Source of the DNA: Bactericera cockerelli | Lineage: Eukaryota > Arthropoda > Insecta > Hemiptera > Triozidae | Direction: 5' to 3' | NCBI GenBank assembly: GCA_024516035.1 | Contig: CM044958.1 | Location: forward strand, 2,659,566-2,723,565 | Length of the DNA: 64,000 nt | Part shown: in pieces, positions 1 through 10,527 of the stretch | Position numbering within the stretch: the stretch's first letter is position 1 | How the letters are laid out: each line of letters starts with the position of its first letter | Notes under the pieces: model-generated | What the model was told of the DNA's origin: nothing | Seen by the model: only the letters and a program-made list of their open reading frames with translations | Database searches by the model: none | Program-made: the position numbers and the translations under genes

Positions 1-1573
1 CGTACAATAAATTTTGCCTGCAGCAAGTCTTCTGAAACACCACATTAGCATCATTTTGCTTTTGGTTGTGATGTTCTCAAAGCATGCTGAAATTATTACA
101 ACATATTGCGTGAAATCCTTCTTTTAGTTGGTACCACTTATATGTAGTTGTAAATAAATAAGCTACTGTATGGACCACAAGCGTCTACAGCAGCTTTGTT
201 TCATGGCTAATAAAGAAAAAGGGCTGAAACACTCATCTTTTTTTAACATTTTCAGATTTAAATTTTCCCAGTTTAGCCAATATTAAACTACGCATATTGA
301 TAACAAATCTGCCAGACTTTGTGTTACAGTAGAGTTCACATTGATCAGGTTTTGTTTATATTTATAACTTATTACCATGTTCATTGTATATTAAAAAAAA
401 ACTGTAAATAAAGCTTGATCCAATTTCTTATAAAAAATACAGAGTCATCCGATAGTAAAGATCAGTTCATTTGAGACCTTAAAACTATCTAATACTGTCT
501 AACCTTAATAACGATGTTAGATAGTTGTTATTATGTCTGTAAGAGCTGCGACTGCCTTCATGTGCACTACCACAGATGTAGCTCGCAAATGTAGAATACT
601 ATAATAGTTATAAATAATTATTCTAATAATCATCATAATAACCACTTAATTATGTAGGTACATATTTCAAAGCTGCAAACTTTGCACAGATGTATTTGGT
701 GGCCTCAGGCATTTTGTAATGCAATATGTGTGTTCAGTAATTTAGAATGAAACATCTTTTAGTGTTTTAAAATCGTCTGAGTAGACAAGCTAATCGGCCA
801 TTCTTTTTCATCATGCCATAATCTAATGCCATAGTAGTCATTGGATCTAATGTATGAAGAAACACAGTTACTAAACGCATTGCTCAATTTGCTGTACACC
901 TGACGAAAAGGTACTCTTTGTTCAAACTCGAACTATACTATACGTATACATGCATCTACCTAGTGTTTTTTTTAGCCAGCTAACATAAATAGGTTCAATG
1001 ACATCATCAAAGTAATCAGCCGTAGCCATCTGTGTAACAGGATGAAGTAGATGGAAATTTTGAGGAAACTGAGATTGATTTTATTTGAACAAAACCAAGT
1101 ATCTCCGGAAATTTGTTGTAAAAAGATAAGGAGCTATTAAATCTCTACAAATAAATTTCACTTCTATACAAATATGTACATACTTGAAAATAGTTATCTA
1201 AAATTTTCTAAAAAAATACGAATGTGAGCAAAATAATTTCTAAATATTTAGACGTGAAGGTCGCAGATATTATTACCACACTTGATCGGCCTTTCTGAAT
1301 AAATCTTCAGGTCTTTTAATTATTGTTTATGCAAATGTTAAAAACGTAAACATAAAGATTGACCTGAATTTCGGTAATTATAAATTTAATAATCATATGG
1401 TCTGATTTGAAAAAATATAAATCTCTCTCTTACTCTACTGTAACCTGGAGGTCGGATGGTTCGAGTTCCAAGCATCGAGAAGTTCCAATAGGAGTAATTA
1501 TGACATCACTCTTGAAATTTACACACACAATAATCTCGTTAAAACTCAAACAAAATCTACCTGTTCGTTTCAG
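1..1573. other. Sequence upstream of UGT-A exon 3; mostly unassigned
   Basis: No exon could be recognised here. UGT-A should have signal-peptide, N-terminal and second N-terminal exons upstream, but none is visible, so they probably lie left of the window. Positions 165-243 match the 3' tail of the Gly-tRNA-derived SINE described at 51904 (CACAAGCGTCTACAG followed by CATGGCTA and ACACTCATC). The remainder is AT-rich sequence with no feature I can support. Confidence 0.5.
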
Positions 1574-4500
1574 ATCCATCATCGCTGAGAACAAAACGTA
1601 TGACCTGATGCTATTCGAATCCATCCTGTACCACAGCTACCTCTCGCTTCTAGATCTGGTGGGACGGCCCCCACTCGTTTCCATGGCGACCGCCCAGTCC
1701 TTTACCGTCGTCACCTGGCCCTTCAACAACCCGGAGAACCCTGCCTACGTCCCTGTGGTCTGGACCGCCAACACAGACACCATGACCTTCTGGCAAAGAC
1801 TCACCAACACAGCACAGACCCTGCTGTACTACTGGTTGCATATCCAAACCATGAACGAGGAGCAGGCCATCTTGAACGAAAATCTGGACAGGAAGTACAT
1901 CCAGAGGAGTTTGAGCGAGATCCTTTTCGACAGTGCCAAGAACAGCTTCATAGGGTCTTTTGATTCGAGGTCACAGGATATGTGAGACCTGTGCAACCTA
2001 AAATAGTTGAAGTGGGACCTTTACATCTTGTCAACCTAAACCACTAGAGAAGGTATGTTTTTGGAATAGTTATTCTGTTAACAAGTTCTAACCATCAATT
2101 TTTTTTTTTTATTGTAAAAATATAAACTACCAATGTTGATGTTGAAATTGTGATACCATCAGATTATACAAGATCGTCATCCATAAGAGAACAATTGTCC
2201 TTTATCCCGATGGTTTGCAATTTGTTTTTTATCAGCTCCAGATGTTGTAGTAGCAGCTTCAGAAGTATTGTTGGGCAGTTAAGGAACTGTGCAACTGGTT
2301 ACTGCCACAAAGTCATTGATAGGAGTGATGTTGATCTTTTAAGGCAGACTCTCATTAAAACATCAACCAACAACGTGAACTCTGACGAAGCCTGCAAGAA
2401 AAATGTAAAATAAGAAAGAATTAAAGAGAATCATATTTTTCTTCTTCCTTTTGCAGTAGAGACTCTCGACCAAGATAATAATAATAACTCTTTATTGACA
2501 AGAATAATATTGACAAAGGGCGTGATTATTGCCTGAGGCAATCTCTGCCATCAAACCCATACGGTTACCACTTATTTGATATCGAGAAGTAAAGTGATGC
2601 CCGGAGGATCCACAATGCACAGTTTTTAAACGTGGTGGTGGGGTTGAATCTACAATTGTACAAAGGGCAGCTGGAGAAAACGCTCACGTTCTTACCTCGT
2701 TAAACGTACATCGCTTCTCATTACTCGAAACAGGGTTTCTCTTTGTCTAGAAAACCCCATGAGTAAATGGATTAACCATTTTTAAATTCAATTTCATTAA
2801 AATATCATATGCTCTCAAATATTCACTCTAATATAAAAGACAAGGACGCATATATGTGAACTATCAAATAAAATTAATATATTTATGGTTTAAAAAAATC
2901 AGTGGGGAAATAGCGTAAGTGTGATGAGAACTCTCCCATTTTCAAGTGCATTAAAAGAGATTTTCTATCCATAGACAAGTTGTAAAAATAAAACGTTCAT
3001 ATTCCCTCACTGCCATTCTAACTGAACATACACTCTTTGGGATTTTTTGTACAGAATTGAATGGTTCTAATCGTGATGAACATGTACCTTTTTCCAGAGC
3101 CTTGAAACCTGGATGAACGGAGCAGAGGAAGGCGTCATCTACTTCAGTCTTGGGAGTAACATGAAGGGCACTTCCATGGGGGAAGCAAGAAGGAAGTCAT
3201 TCCTCAATGCTTTCGCCAGGTTTCCTCGATATCGCGTCCTGTGGAAGTGGGAGACCGAAAATATGACGCACGGGCAGAATATTCTTCTGAAGAAGTGGAT
3301 GCCACAACAAGATATTTTAGGTGAGACACTTATGTTCTAGTATATTTGTAAGCTTTTTTTTTGTTTTTATGTGTAATATTTGGTTGGTAGCACAACATTA
3401 GGTTGGTGTACAAGACTCGTCATAACACCATGCGCCTGGCTCATTGCTTGCCAGTAAATGGCTTCAATATTTGTTTTCAATTATAACTGGAGTTTGAATA
3501 GTGTAAATTGAAGTCAACTCATGGACTTGACAAAGAGTTGTCAGTCTGGGAGGCACTAATTGATGAAGAAATCAGTTCGAAAAAAAATCAAATCCTACAA
3601 GATATTCGTTGTGGTTCTTTTGAAGAATTTAAAAGACTCGCTCGGATTCAAAACATTTTGATGATGAGCAATTTGTTGCTCCCTCTCTTGTATCTTTTCA
3701 GGTCATCCTAAAGTGAAACTCTTTATCATGCAAGGAGGTTACAGAGTATGCAGGAAGCTTTCCACTATGGAGTGAAGCTGATTTGTATCCCATGTTTGCT
3801 GATCAAGATTTGAACTGCCAAAGACTCAGCAAAATCAAAACTGGGATCGTTCTGGACTATGAAGATTTAAACGAGAATGTTATCTATGAGTCTTTGAGAA
3901 CTGTTCTAGAGGATCCAGAGTAAGTTCTGCATCGTAAACAAAGTAGGCTAAAGTGATAGTATTTCTACTTCTGACTAGTTGCTGCTTTTGCTGTAATTTC
4001 GGCGTAGACTACGCCTAAATATGTTGATGATTTTTGACCGGTTTACCAATAAAAAGTTTTGGATTGTACTAATTCCTTTATCATTTTAGTATAATTGCTC
4101 ACAGAGAGCTCTTCCCTGCACATTTTTTTTTTTTTTTTTTTTTTCTGAAAGAAATGTTCAACCCAAATTTTGAATATCTTAAAAATTATTTCACTTAGAT
4201 CAACAACAATACTGAAATAGATTGGTTTAAATTTGTTGCTCTAATTAATCTACTTTATATTTCACTTACGTGTTCCAGCTGGACTGTCAGATATTTAAGG
4301 TGGAATTAATAGACGTTTTATTAATACCTCTGTTTGCGCTAAGTCTAGATTTTGCGCATTGTCTTAGATGGTGAAAGCTAATGCCTGACTTAATTTCTCG
4401 GTTTTTTTTCTATTAATTTTGCTCTTAAAGTTTATTTAAAACTACAGAATACAGAAAGATCACCTGTTTTACCGATTTCTTATCTCTCGTTTCAGCTACG

Positions 4501-4787
4501 AGCGGAACATGCAGTACTACTCTCTGCTGTCGAAAGACACGCCCATGTCTCCCAAACAGAAGTCAGTGTGGTGGATTGAGTATGTGTTACGTCACAAGGG
4601 TGTGCAACACCTGCATAGCGGGGCGGCGGATCTCTCCTATGTACAATACTACCTGCTGGATGTGATTGCCTTTGTGTTGGCTCTTGTCATAGCCACACTA
4701 ACAGCTGTGTTTGTCATTCTGAGAAGAGTCCTACGATTGCTGAAAGAAATAGGGCCCATCTCAAAAACAAAATTAAAAAAAAGTTAA
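1574..4787 (+). CDS. UDP-glycosyltransferase paralog A, 3' four exons, with four frame breaks
   Basis: Membrane-bound UGT that would transfer sugar from a UDP donor to small lipophilic substrates in the ER (family knowledge). Visible exons: 1574-2052, 3098-3320, 3702-3919 and 4496-4787, each with AG/GT borders and the same phases (2,0,1,2) as UGT-B and UGT-C downstream. Motifs seen: VIYFSLGSNM, WMPQQDIL, the donor-binding signature with MQGG in place of THGG, VWWIEYVLRH, a C-terminal membrane helix and a KLKKS end (KxKxx ER retrieval type). Compared with B and C, single bases are missing near 1968, 2030, 3738 and 3787; the first puts a TGA at 1983-1985. The lesions sit in or near short base runs, so assembly indels are as likely as a true pseudogene. 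The 5' exons are outside the window. Confidence 0.8.
2468..2556 (-). repeat. 3' end of an RTE-like non-LTR element
   Basis: Contains CTTTATTGACAAG followed by GGGCGTGATTATTGCCTGAGG and CAATCTC, a degenerate copy of the end sequence seen at 11808, 24195, 42119, 44522 and 46326. That sequence resembles the 3' ends of insect RTE-type LINEs. It lies in the UGT-A intron; clade assignment is from memory and tentative. Confidence 0.5.
4297..4430 (+). repeat. MITE, AGGGCGGAATTAATAGAC family, copy 1 (degenerate)
   Basis: Ends AAGGTGGAATTAATAGACG and CTATTAATTTTGCTCTT are imperfect inverted repeats. The ~130-bp length and inner words such as GCGCTAAGTC match the copies at 43493, 44183 and 56720. Lies in the last intron of UGT-A. 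Confidence 0.6.
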
Positions 4788-5194
4788 ATAAGTAGATTTA
4801 TTTTCCCAATATTCTGGCTGTTGAACTCAAGGACTTTTCTAAGATTTGTCAGAAGACCAGCCAATGCAGTAACAAATACTTCAATTAAAAACGTTATTCC
4901 CTGTTGTAAATCGAATCACGAACTAGGTTTCATTTGTACATTTTCTCCTTATGAATCATTTTCAAAACTATAACAGCTACAAAATATTCTCAATAATAGG
5001 TGTGTATTTATTTTATCTTGAGCTTATTGCTTCATAATTTGTTTGGCTTTATTTAAAACAGAATTTGGGGTAGATTATGATTCTAGCCAGAGATTAGTTT
5101 TAAATTTACTTCTACATGATTGTTTTATAATTCGATAATCTTAAAATAAATTGACATGTTTCCAAATTTAATTCTATAATTTGATCTATAAAAT

Positions 5195-5600
5195 TGCAGT
5201 GACCTCCAAATTTTCTTGTACTAAAAATTCTAAATTCGTGTAGACCTCAAAATTTCAAGTTGTTGTAGACCTCAAAATTCAAGAGTGCTAAATTCTAAAT
5301 TTCAGTAGACCTCAAAATTCAAGAGTACTCTAAATTCTAAATTTTAGTAAACCTCAAAATTTAAGAGTGCTCAAAATTCTTAATCTTAAGTAGACCTTAA
5401 AATTCAAGAGTGCTCTAAATTCTAAATTTTAGTAGATTTCAAAATGTTGAGTTGTAGTAGACCTAGAAAATCAATAGTGCTCAGAATTCTAAATTGTAGT
5501 TGGTCCTCCAAATTCAATTGTACTCAAATTTATAATTTGTAGCTAAACCTCCAAATTCGATTGTAGTAGAACTCCAAATTCAGTAGTATCTAATCAAATC
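5195..5600. repeat. Degenerate ~40-60 bp minisatellite
   Basis: Repeated units built on TAGACCTCAAAATTCAAGAG and TGCTCTAAATTCTAAATTT, about eight diverged copies. The same units continue at about 6768-6880 on the far side of the retrotransposon copy, so that copy appears to have landed inside the array. Confidence 0.75.
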
Positions 5601-5616
5601 TAGATGCTTTGATGAT

Positions 5617-6714
5617 ATGATACGGGCTGGTTTTGAAACAGTCACTAATACCACAATGACAGATTTGACTTGGAGACAAGCAACACTACCCGTCAAGTTT
5701 GGTGGCTTGGGTATCAGACTTACTGAAGAAATTGCTCTCCCTGCCTACTTGGCTTCGATTTCTTCTGTAAGTTCTCTAGTGTCTCAGGTCAGAAAAGACT
5801 TTGATTTGGGATTAGTCAGTCTCACTGCAGTACAACAGTGGCACGAAAAGAGTAAATGTGATTCTCTCCCAACGACAAACATGCAAAAGGACTGGGACGA
5901 ACCAATCATTTCTGAAAATGTTTCCTCTCTAATTCAGTTGATGACACCCAGAGATAAAGTCCGATTAATGTCAGTGAGCACTAAAGAGTCAGGAGCCTGG
6001 ATCCACGCTATTCCAATCTCAAATGTCGGTTGCTTCCTGGATGATGTATCTCTCAGAATTGTGATCAGCCTGAGACTAGGTTCAGAAATCTGTATTCCTC
6101 ATACATGCCGCTGTGGTGTTTCTGTGGATCCAACAGGACATCATGGTTTAATTTGTGTTAAAAACTCGGCAAGAATTAATCGGCACAGTGACTTGAATGC
6201 CATTCTCAAACAAGCTTTGGCTACCTGTCACATACCTTCCATTTTAGAACCACCGGGTTTGTTCAGAAATGACGGCAAAAGACCAGATGGAATTACTATG
6301 GTGCCATGGGAAAAAGGAAAAGCACTGGTATGGGATGTCACCTGCGTTGATACGTTGGCTGCATCCAATATTGGTTACTCCATAGATGGACCAGGTGAAG
6401 CAGCGAGACATGCAGAGATAAAGAAGATGAAAAAATATGATGAGATTGGACAGCAATATAACTTCGTTCCTGTTGCAGTGGAAACTTTTGGTGCGTTTGG
6501 ACCCGCAGCAAAAGCACTCATATCAAAAATTTCAAGAAGGTTGGTCGACCACACAGGAAACAACAGAGCAGGCACCTTCTTTCGACAAAAAATATCTTTG
6601 TCGATCCAAAGGGGAAATTCGAACGCAGTTTTAAACACCATGCCTCAGAGTAAGAGCATGCAAAGTGAGCTCGACTATTTTTCTTTTAAAAAACATTTCA
6701 TTTGTACATTTTAA
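5617..6714 (+). mobile_element. Non-LTR retrotransposon, 5'-truncated copy: end of RT plus restriction-like endonuclease ORF
   Basis: A single open frame of 365 residues homologous to the C-terminal part of the minus-strand element at 6899-9057. Order seen: post-RT region (WRQATLPVKFGGLGIR, then TKESGAWIHAIP), a Cys/His cluster (CRCG ... GHHGLIC), then KRPDGIT with LVWDVTCVDT about 15 residues later, which fits an RPD...D restriction-like endonuclease as in non-LTR elements without an AP endonuclease. No RT core is present, so the copy is 5'-truncated and cannot move by itself. The reading frame is intact and ends in TAA followed by an A/T-rich tail near 6725. It is related to, but clearly diverged from, the neighbouring copy, so it is a different subfamily. 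Which clade it belongs to I cannot settle. Confidence 0.8.
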
Positions 6715-6898
6715 ATAAAACATGATTAACATTTATATATATATACAAAAAAAATCAAATCTATAAATTAAAGTAGACCTCAAAATTCTAAACTGCACTT
6801 GGTAGAACTTGAAAATCAAAATTCAAGAGTACTCAAAATTCTAAAATTTAGTGACCTCAAAATACAAATTCGGTGTGTTGATTTTTTATGTGGTATAT

Positions 6899-9057
6899 TT
6901 ATATAATATTATACACTTCTTTCAAACAATCATCCTTGGGTAGTGTGCCAATTACAGATGCTACATTCCCTCTAATTATAGCAATGCCCAATCTCTGAGT
7001 TAAGAAATATCCTGCTCTGTGATCCCTCGTCTCCTGCACCAGAGCTTTAGAAACAGATTTTAATAATCCTAAAGCATCTGGTCCAAAAGAGCCGTAGGTT
7101 TCGACAGCGAAAGGTACAAATTCATATTGCTGAGCTATTTCTATGTATTTCCTTTTTTTCCTTATCTCAGCTTGTTTGGCAACTTCACCTGGTCCTTCTA
7201 GGGAAAATCCAATGTTAGACATTGCCAAGGTGTCAACACAAGTTACGTCCCAGACGAGGGGTTTTCCATTTTTCCATGGAATCATGGTCATTCCGTCTGG
7301 TCTCTTACCATCTTGTCTGAAAAGACCTGATGGTTCGAGAACAGCTGGAATGTGACATGATCCCAAGGCTCTTTTCAAGGTGTTATTTAAATCCCCGTGT
7401 CGACTGTACCGTCCTCTGCTTTTAGAACAACTTAACACCATGGTGACCTTTTTCATCTACCTACTTCTGAACCACAGGGGCACACATGGGATACACAAAT
7501 ATCTGAACCTAATCTTAGTCCAATAGCAACTCTCAAGGTTATATCATCTAAAAAACATCCAACATTTGCACTGGGTAAAGCTTGTAACCAAGCGCCTGAC
7601 TCTTTGGTAGAGAGGGACATTAATCTAGCTTTGTCTTTTAGGGTAGCTTCTGATATAAATGAAGCATGCTTATTCGTAATCAAGGGCTTAACCCATTCAC
7701 TTTGCTGATTTGTTAAAGGCAAGGGTGTAATTGTATCAATAAGATGAATGAATCTTTCCAAAGCTGGTTTCTTGGTCATTTCCAAACTAAATGATGGACA
7801 AATTTGGGAAACTAGCACTGCAACGGAGTTAATAGAAGCTATGAAAGCGGGTAATGCTATTTCCTCCGTTCGTAAAATTCCCAAACCGCCAAGATTTACA
7901 GGGAATGTGGCTTGTCTCCAGGCATTAAAATCTAATTTGACATTTAAGAGTGATTCTAAGGCTTTATGTATCATCTCATCAAACTTAATTAAATTTAAAG
8001 ATCCATACTCATAAGCTTTGCAAGTTCTTAATAAGTAAACAAGTTTTGGAAGATTAAAACAATTCTTTAAGATAAAAAAAGCGTGGTGAGCATGTAAAAG
8101 ATTCAACCGATTTACAAGGATATCGATTTTTTCAATTTTCTTGTCAATTGAGCAAGGTATACCCTGAGGTAAAAGAGGAGAACCTAATAGGGTCAATTCG
8201 TTTTCTTTTGGAAAAGAGATATCGGGAAATTTTTCAAGAATGGTGTCTTTGATGGATTCTGTTAGAGTTGAATTCTTTATAAAAATTTCACATTTTTTTA
8301 AATTTAGCTCTAAGCCCAAAGAAGATCCGATATTTATAACAGTATCCAGGTCATCGAGTATAGTATTTACTGGACCTCCTAAGGTACCATCATCTAAATA
8401 CCATAGATTCAAGGGAGATTTTAATGAAGTGATTAATTGTTGGATCGTTATACAGAACAACAAGGGACCCAAAGGATCACCTTGTTGTACACCTCTGTCT
8501 GATATAATGCAAGTACCTTGATAGTTCAGAGAAGATGAATTTCGGTACATCTGACTAATAAAAGAAAAATATTCAGGAAAAAATTTCCCCACATGCAGTA
8601 GTAGTTCATCCCGATATATCTCATTGAACGCATTTCTAAAATCTAATTTCAATAATACTTCAGCCTCTTCAGTTCCCTTGTCCAAAAATTCTCTGGTTGC
8701 ATGTACTACGACTTCTGCACCATTTGGTGTTCCAAAACCCAACTGCCTAGGACGTAACGTGTTTCCCATGAAATTCATCAATCTCTTACTGATTATTTTA
8801 CATACTAATCTTCGTAAAACATTACCTACGGCAATTGGCCTAATACCATTGTCAGGTTTCAACAGAGCAGTTAAATTGGCACCGTATAATACCTGGCACA
8901 CTACCTCAGGAAGTTGACCTTTTATACACATCGTTGAGATTTTCGTCATGGATCTGAGCAAGTTTTCACTGGCTTCCTCTGAAACTCCTTGTAACATGTC
9001 TTTAAGGTGCTGTGGACGAAGACCATCTAAACCTCCCGAAGAACCATGCGGGAAACT
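6899..9057 (-). mobile_element. Non-LTR retrotransposon, 5'-truncated copy with RT and endonuclease, frameshifted
   Basis: Two adjoining open frames. The first (9057 down to 7453) is a reverse transcriptase: its frame enters with FPHGSSGGLDGLRPQHL ahead of the first Met at 8997, then LLKLDFRNAFNEI (motif A Asp), GVQQGDPLGPLLF (motif B) and WYLDDGTLGG (YLDD catalytic core), ending in the Cys-rich VCPCGSEV. The second (7456 down to 6899) continues the same protein in another frame from the lost GHHG region through GKRPDGMT and LVWDVTCVDT, the restriction-like endonuclease. The break lies around 7420-7460. The 5' border is near 9057, where sequence changes to GATGAT-rich simple repeat. It faces the plus-strand copy tail to tail. 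Confidence 0.82.
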
Positions 9058-9059
9058 TC

Positions 9060-9420
9060 TGATGACTTAATGATAATGTGATGACTTGATGATGATGTGA
9101 TGCTAATGATGATTTGATGACTTTTGAATTAAATTTTTTTTATTGCATGTAATAATAATTCAAATTTCAAACACAAGAGTCTTAAACTATAACATTTTAC
9201 AGAGTCTTAAACTATAACATTTTACAAAATCTTAAACTATAACATTTTACAAAGTCTTAAACTATAACATTTTACAAACAAACACGACTGTAGGTATAAA
9301 ACTATTAAAATATGGTAAAATAAAATAAAAATATTAATTATATTAAAAATTAATATAAATAAAACAAATATTTAATGATGATGTGATGACTTATGACGTG
9401 TTGATGTTAATAATGATCAC
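9060..9420. repeat. GATGATGTGATGACTT simple repeat and a 25-bp tandem repeat
   Basis: 9060-9120 and 9375-9412 are rich in GATGATGTGATGACTT-like units. 9176-9277 is four near-identical 25-bp units containing GTCTTAAACTATAACATTTT. No coding potential. Confidence 0.8.
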
Positions 9421-9883
9421 ATTAACATCTTAGTACTGCTCTCAAATGACAGTTGTGTTTGTTATCTCAGGTAAGGTAACTGAACACAATAATGAATTTT
9501 CATGATCACGTGTTTGTAATATTTGTTTCAAATTGTAGTGGGTACAACCCTATCAGTGTAAACATTAGAAATCCCACTTAATTGATAAGAAAGGATGACT
9601 TTTATTATTATCCTATAATAAGGAAAGTATTGAATTTTTACTATAATTTAACAAAGTTTCTAATTTCAATTGTATTTCGAGAGAAAAAATCCTTCTGAGA
9701 GGTTATTTAACAGTGTTCGAGTAATTTTGAAAAATACTTATAATATATTTTTAACCACAAAAAAAAACAAAATGTGAAAGGAAGAAAAATATTGCATTGG
9801 TTTTTTTACCTTATTTTTTAAAAGATCTATTATAACTTTTAAATGAATAAAAGTGTGTGTTATCTTATCATATCACAATTTTA

Positions 9884-10125
9884 GTTGGTAGCGCAGAAAG
9901 ATAGGACTTTTTCTTTTTATTTAATTATTGTGTATCATTTGCCCATAATTCTGCCACTGCTCGCTGCTCACATTAAAGCAGCTCATTTTTCTTCACGAGG
10001 TATGAGTGAACCCCGAAGATCCAAGTACAGAGCAGAAAATATCCTGCTCCGCTGGGGATCGAACCCAGGTCACCGTCTGTGCAACGCCTAGCGCGCTAAC
10101 TCACTCTGCCACCGTGATTTCTGTA
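9884..10125 (-). repeat. tRNA-derived SINE, Ala-like head family (copy 1)
   Basis: On the minus strand the head reads GTGGCAGAGTGAGTTAGCGC ... GGTTCGATCCCCAGCGG (A and B boxes), followed by a body with TCTGCTCTGTACTTGGAT and TGAAGCAGC. Full-length relatives lie at 36867 and 40315. Confidence 0.8.
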
Positions 10126-10244
10126 TTTGGAGTACAGAAAAATTAAACAAAGTAATAGTTTATCAACATAATTTCATAAATCCTGTTGTGGTTCTTATAA
10201 AAGTGAGACATCACAATAAAATTATTATTAATTAAAGTAATATA

Positions 10245-10340
10245 GCCAGCGTCGATGGCGCGTTGAATGCACCGGTTCTCGTAGGATCACCGAAGTTAAG
10301 CAACGTCCAGCGAGGTGAAGATTTGGCCACGGTGACTACT
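10245..10340 (+). repeat. 5S rRNA-derived SINE head (SINE3 type)
   Basis: GCCAGCG ... GTTGAATGCACCGGTTCTC ... GATCACCGAAGTTAAGCAACG ... GTGAC follows arthropod 5S rRNA, including the internal promoter region, but with changes and no intact 3' half. It is a SINE head rather than a 5S gene. It lies about 190 bp upstream of the UGT-B start codon. Confidence 0.82.
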
Positions 10341-10527
10341 ATTTTCTTCTTCTTTTTTTAATGAGCTATTTCATTTTATTTTTATCGTGAAAACCCTTTT
10401 TTCTCAATTACAATACGAACTGTGTAAGATAGGACTTTCAATTTCGATTAAAATTTACCTTTCCGTTTTCCCATTTGAGTAGGTACCTAATCCCATAACC
10501 AGTAAACTGTGTACATCTTTTGAAGAG

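Noticed and set aside
1650..1847. Minus-strand ORFs opposite UGT exons (also 13637-13819, 32214-32759, 27468-27752, 21520-21798, 34543-34809)
   Set aside because: Antisense shadows of conserved UGT exons; they recur at every paralog for that reason.
3508..3711. Possible extra UGT-A exon
   Set aside because: The open frame runs through the intron into exon 3702-3919 in the wrong phase and has no UGT similarity.
10245..10340. 5S rRNA gene
   Set aside because: The 5S-like part is incomplete and mutated, and many such heads occur joined to a common SINE body.
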